Of a stretch of DNA of 5,475 nucleotides, positions 4,919 to 5,475 are shown one piece after another. Origin of the DNA: Patescibacteria group bacterium (GTDB lineage Bacteria > Patescibacteriota > Patescibacteriia > Patescibacteriales > GWC2-42-12); assembly GCA_018827685.1 (NCBI GenBank), contig JAHJXD010000067.1:1-5475 (forward strand), given 5' to 3'. Each line of letters begins with the position of its first letter. Position 1 is the first letter of the stretch. The position numbers and the translations under genes were made by a program. The notes beneath the pieces were generated by a model, which worked only from the letters and a program-made list of their open reading frames with translations, was not told where the DNA came from and did no database searches.

Positions 4919-5348
4919 CGCAAAATTGATAAAACAAAAAATAGATTTAATCCAAACGGACCTGGAAAGATTAATCGAATTTAAACAATTTACTTTTGAT
5001 GAAATGGCGCAGGATTATATTAACTATACCGCCTTGAAAAATTTTTTAATGGAGATTATTGGCAGGGGTATTGATATTAATGAGCATATTATTGCCAAAT
5101 TAGGCAAAGAGCATAATTTATCCCCAAAAGATTATAGAGAAACTTTTTTACAGCTAAAAGAGTTAAAAATTTTACCCGCAGATTTTGCTAAAAAAATTGC
5201 CAACAGCGCTGGTTTTAGAAACGCTATTGTGCATGAATATAATAATTTAGATAAAAATATAGTTTATAAAACCGTTGGAGAGGCGATTAAGCAGTACAAT
5301 GATTATTGCAATTATATTTTGGAATTTTTAGAGTCTGAGAAAAAATAA
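4911..5348 (+). CDS. hepT: HepT-type HEPN ribonuclease toxin
   Basis: 145 residues, all-helical in appearance. The HEPN catalytic motif R-x4-H is RNAIVH (R103, H108), and the extended R-x4-H-x-Y motif is complete with Y110, the tyrosine that MntA-type partners modify with AMP. HEPN toxins of this class act as dimers that cut RNA. An earlier segment (ALKNFLMEIIGRGIDINEHI, about 41-60) is the typical HepT helix with the conserved Glu and Gly. The start at 4911 overlaps the end of mntA and is the only start giving the usual N-terminus. With all motifs intact in both genes, the pair is expected to be functional. Confidence 0.88.
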   Translation: MLNAKLIKQKIDLIQTDLERLIEFKQFTFDEMAQDYINYTALKNFLMEIIGRGIDINEHIIAKLGKEHNLSPKDYRETFLQLKELKILPADFAKKIANSAGFRNAIVHEYNNLDKNIVYKTVGEAIKQYNDYCNYILEFLESEKK

Positions 5349-5370
5349 CACGCTGATTTTCGCTCAGACT
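5332..5370. repeat. 8-bp inverted repeat at the hepT stop codon
   Basis: AGTCTGAG (5332-5339) and CTCAGACT (5363-5370) are exact inverted copies flanking 23 bases that include the hepT stop. A smaller CTGA/TCAG stem (5353-5356, 5364-5367) competes with it. There is no T-run after the second arm, so an ordinary terminator is unlikely; an RNA hairpin or a protein site remains possible. Confidence 0.35.
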
Positions 5371-5371
5371 T

Positions 5372-5475
5372 GTGTCAGTTCAAAATACTAAAACTATTGA
5401 AATAATTAGAGAAATGGTTGCTAAAAATACTGAAGATATTGAAATGATGAAAATGGATCTTCATAATTATAAAAA
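5372..5475 (+). CDS. Start of an unrecognised small, probably coiled-coil protein, 3' partial
   Basis: An open frame begins after a stop at 5354-5356 and runs off the window edge. GTG 5372 gives 34 visible codons (VSVQNTKTIEIIREM, then VAKNTEDIEMMKMDLHNYK). An alternative ATG lies at 5414. The Ile/Met/Leu spacing among charged residues suggests a coiled coil. I do not recognise a family from this much. It lies 23 bases after hepT on the same strand; there is no Shine-Dalgarno sequence for the GTG, so the start is uncertain. Confidence 0.45.
   Translation, partial: MSVQNTKTIEIIREMVAKNTEDIEMMKMDLHNYK

Noticed and set aside
1364..5087. Shared TTGATATTAATGA in the antitoxin (about 1368) and hepT (about 5071)
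   Set aside because: Both encode an ordinary Asp-Ile-Asn-Glu helix segment in AT-rich codons; flanks do not match, so chance is likely.

Overview
The window is an AT-rich bacterial fragment of the accessory, toxin–antitoxin-dense kind. The organism cannot be fixed from the sequence. A VirB2/TrbC-like two-helix membrane module fused to a peptidase, very small tightly packed genes and weak or absent Shine-Dalgarno sites fit a Candidate Phyla Radiation (Patescibacteria) genome. That is an inference. Standard code 11 works throughout, and every plausible gene is on the + strand.

Layout. (1) 1-1035: the 3' part of an exported protein that has already started upstream. It carries a signal-peptide remnant, two transmembrane helices and a C-terminal M15/LAS-type zinc peptidase domain. 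(2) 1036-3417: a module island. A Phd/YefM-like antitoxin and RelE/ParE-like toxin (1187-1645) are followed by an AAA_14/DUF4143 ATPase (1720-2949) and a DUF4258/DUF2283 pair (2991-3417). A ~26-30 bp direct repeat occurs three times: before the TA pair, at the toxin stop before the ATPase, and over the start codon of the DUF4258 gene. The layout is therefore repeat–TA–repeat–ATPase–repeat–DUF4258. The repeat is the 5' end of the DUF4258 gene, so copies 1 and 2 look like severed gene starts or integration/recombination scars. (3) 3453-4394: porB, the thiamine-diphosphate and Fe-S subunit of pyruvate:ferredoxin oxidoreductase, visibly richer in GC than its neighbours and without its partner subunits here. 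(4) 4484-5348: a MntA/HepT (MNT–HEPN) toxin–antitoxin pair with all key motifs intact. (5) 5372-5475: the probable start of another small protein, cut by the window edge.

How it works together. Three two-gene toxin–antitoxin-like modules and one orphan ATPase surround a single metabolic gene. Promoter-like hexamers can be read before the Phd/RelE pair, the ATPase and MntA/HepT. The ATPase, DUF4258, DUF2283 and porB genes are close together with no visible terminator between them, so porB may be read from the accessory module. The most original signal is the triplicated repeat that punctuates the modules.
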